From positions 62,001 to 126,000 of the forward strand of contig JANPZZ010000024.1 of assembly GCA_024707305.1 (NCBI GenBank): a stretch of DNA of 64,000 nucleotides. Reading direction: 5' to 3'. The notes below the pieces were generated by a model, which was given only the letters and a program-made list of their open reading frames with translations, was not told where the DNA came from and did no database searches. Of this stretch, positions 62,901 through 64,000 are shown in pieces; position 1 is the stretch's first letter; every line of letters begins with the position of its first letter. This stretch comes from Chitinophagaceae bacterium (GTDB lineage: Bacteria; Bacteroidota; Bacteroidia; Chitinophagales; Chitinophagaceae). The position numbers and the translations under genes were made by a program.

Positions 62901-64000
62901 ATGGCTGTAATCTCCGGCGGCAACAATACACCGCAAACCGATAGAACACGACCCGCAGGCAATTATATTCCCGCATTGATATCGCTGGGTGTACTTTATT
63001 TCATCATGGGTTTTTTAACCTGTTTGAATGATACACTGGTGCCTTTTTTCAAAAAAGGATTTGATCTTGATTATACATCTTCCTCACTGGTGCAGTTTTA
63101 CTTTTTTCTTACGTATGGATTAATGTCCATACCTGCAGGGCGGATTGTACAAAAGATCGGTTTCCAAAGAGGAATGGTTTGGGGATTCGGGATTGCAGCA
63201 ATCGGAGCACTGTTGTTTTATCCGGCATCGGTATTTCATCAGTATTCCATTTTTCTGGCCGCGTTGTTTGTGCTTGCGATCGGTATCGTGTTGTTGCAGG
63301 TGGCCGCCAATCCTTACATCACAGTATTAGGTCCGCCGGAAAGTGCATCTTCCCGTTTTACATTTATCCAGTCACTTGGTTCCATTGGCACAACAGTAGC
63401 GCCTTTGTTCGGAGCATATTTTATCCTGTCCCGCCTCGAAGAAGCTGGTGCTTCCAGCGAAGCGGTACGCACCCCTTATCTCTTCATCGCAGGATTCATC
63501 TTGCTCGTCACGTTTGTGTTATCGAGATTGAAACTGCCGGTTATTAAGATGGCCGACGAAGAGAAAACGGAAAAGAAAGGGCAGTTGAAACAGTTATTTC
63601 GTTTCCGCAATCTGAAATGGGGCGTACTTGCCATCTTTTGTTATGTTGGTGCGGAAGTGGCAATTGGAACATTCCTTACGAATTATATCGCCGACATACT
63701 GAACATTTCTGAAACAGAAGCCAATCCTTATGTTTCTTACTACTGGGGAGGCATGCTTGTTGGCAGAATTGCCGGCGGATTTTTATTGAGAATGATTGCT
63801 CCGCAAAAGTTGCTCGCGATTTTCAGTACGCTTTCCGTCGCATGCATTCTATTGTCCGTTTTTTCAGAAGGAAATGTTGCAGTATGGAGTATGGTACTGG
63901 TTGGTTTATTCAACTCCATCATGTTTGCGGTAATCTTCTCACTCGCGGTTGCAGGACTGGGAAGTCTCACAACACTGGCATCTGGAGTTTTATCAACTGC
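62901..64000 (+). CDS. FucP-type sugar:proton symporter (MFS), 3' end beyond window
   Basis: ATG at 62901 opens a frame that stays clear to the window edge (about 366 residues visible). GFLTCLNDTLVPFFKKGFDLDYTSSSLVQFYFF is the FucP/glucose-galactose transporter helix 1-2 motif; YGLMSIPAGRIVQKIGF, LLQVAANPYITVLGP and EVAIGTFLTNYIADIL follow. These symporters bring fucose, glucose, galactose or aminosugars across the inner membrane. Together with the epimerase it would end the pathway begun by SusCD. Confidence 0.94.
   Translation, partial: MAVISGGNNTPQTDRTRPAGNYIPALISLGVLYFIMGFLTCLNDTLVPFFKKGFDLDYTSSSLVQFYFFLTYGLMSIPAGRIVQKIGFQRGMVWGFGIAAIGALLFYPASVFHQYSIFLAALFVLAIGIVLLQVAANPYITVLGPPESASSRFTFIQSLGSIGTTVAPLFGAYFILSRLEEAGASSEAVRTPYLFIAGFILLVTFVLSRLKLPVIKMADEEKTEKKGQLKQLFRFRNLKWGVLAIFCYVGAEVAIGTFLTNYIADILNISETEANPYVSYYWGGMLVGRIAGGFLLRMIAPQKLLAIFSTLSVACILLSVFSEGNVAVWSMVLVGLFNSIMFAVIFSLAVAGLGSLTTLASGVLST

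Noticed and set aside
1..64000. tRNA or rRNA genes, IS elements, prophage
   Set aside because: No cloverleaf-ending CCA regions, ribosomal sequences, transposases, integrases or phage structural genes were recognised by eye.

Overview
The window looks like chromosomal DNA of a Bacteroidota bacterium, most likely family Chitinophagaceae. The evidence is two SusC/SusD outer-membrane uptake pairs, a type IX secretion (T9SS) C-terminal signal, a regulator-propeller histidine kinase with a LytTR partner, DUF3823, DUF4434 and DUF5018 proteins, and promoter-like sequences of the Bacteroidota TTTG / TA-n-n-TTTG kind. No rRNA, tRNA, CRISPR array, prophage or insertion sequence was recognised.

Layout. 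1-2412: end of an NhaA antiporter, a voltage-gated-type K+ channel with a zinc-ribbon tail, and a secreted esterase-like protein. 2520-18764: a carbohydrate/acid-sugar locus. It holds an N-acyl-D-amino-acid deacylase, a divergent AraC regulator, SusC, SusD, three proteins with sialidase or related beta-propeller folds, a BASS-type transporter, an APH-type kinase and an HpcH/HpaI aldolase. 18765-22640: small conserved proteins, a LuxR-type gene remnant, a LigD-type DNA ligase and a collagen-like lipoprotein. 22638-26595: a two-component system. 26596-36718: a TPR lipoprotein, SemiSWEET, DUF72, a cation/proton antiporter, a large catalase, a 14-TM drug exporter and a fatty-acid hydroxylase. 36953-43497: an AsmA/DUF748-like protein, an FtsX-type ABC permease, and a four-gene ArsR-SRPBCC-DoxX-DUF4256 cassette lying between two copies of a composite repeat. 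43956-46901: a modular T9SS-secreted surface protein. 47054-64000: a second PUL. It holds a ROK repressor divergent from SusC, SusD, DUF3823, two tandem paralogous lipoproteins of a family I do not recognise, an alpha/alpha-barrel enzyme, a DUF5018 lipoprotein, a DUF4434 glycosidase-like protein, an AGE-family epimerase and a FucP-type sugar symporter that runs off the end.

How they work together (inference). In each PUL, SusC/SusD would bind and import oligosaccharides, secreted or lipid-anchored enzymes would trim them, an inner-membrane transporter would carry products inward, and cytoplasmic enzymes would finish the job: aldolase plus kinase in the first, epimerase in the second. AraC and ROK proteins encoded divergently are the likely local regulators.

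An important caveat: about two dozen single-base frameshifts break otherwise well-conserved genes, most of them at short homopolymer runs. They are far too many and too uniform to be natural decay, and probably reflect sequencing or assembly indels. Broken genes are listed here in pieces, with the probable shift point. Intergenic regions carry short tandem repeats (7-, 8- and 43-bp units).
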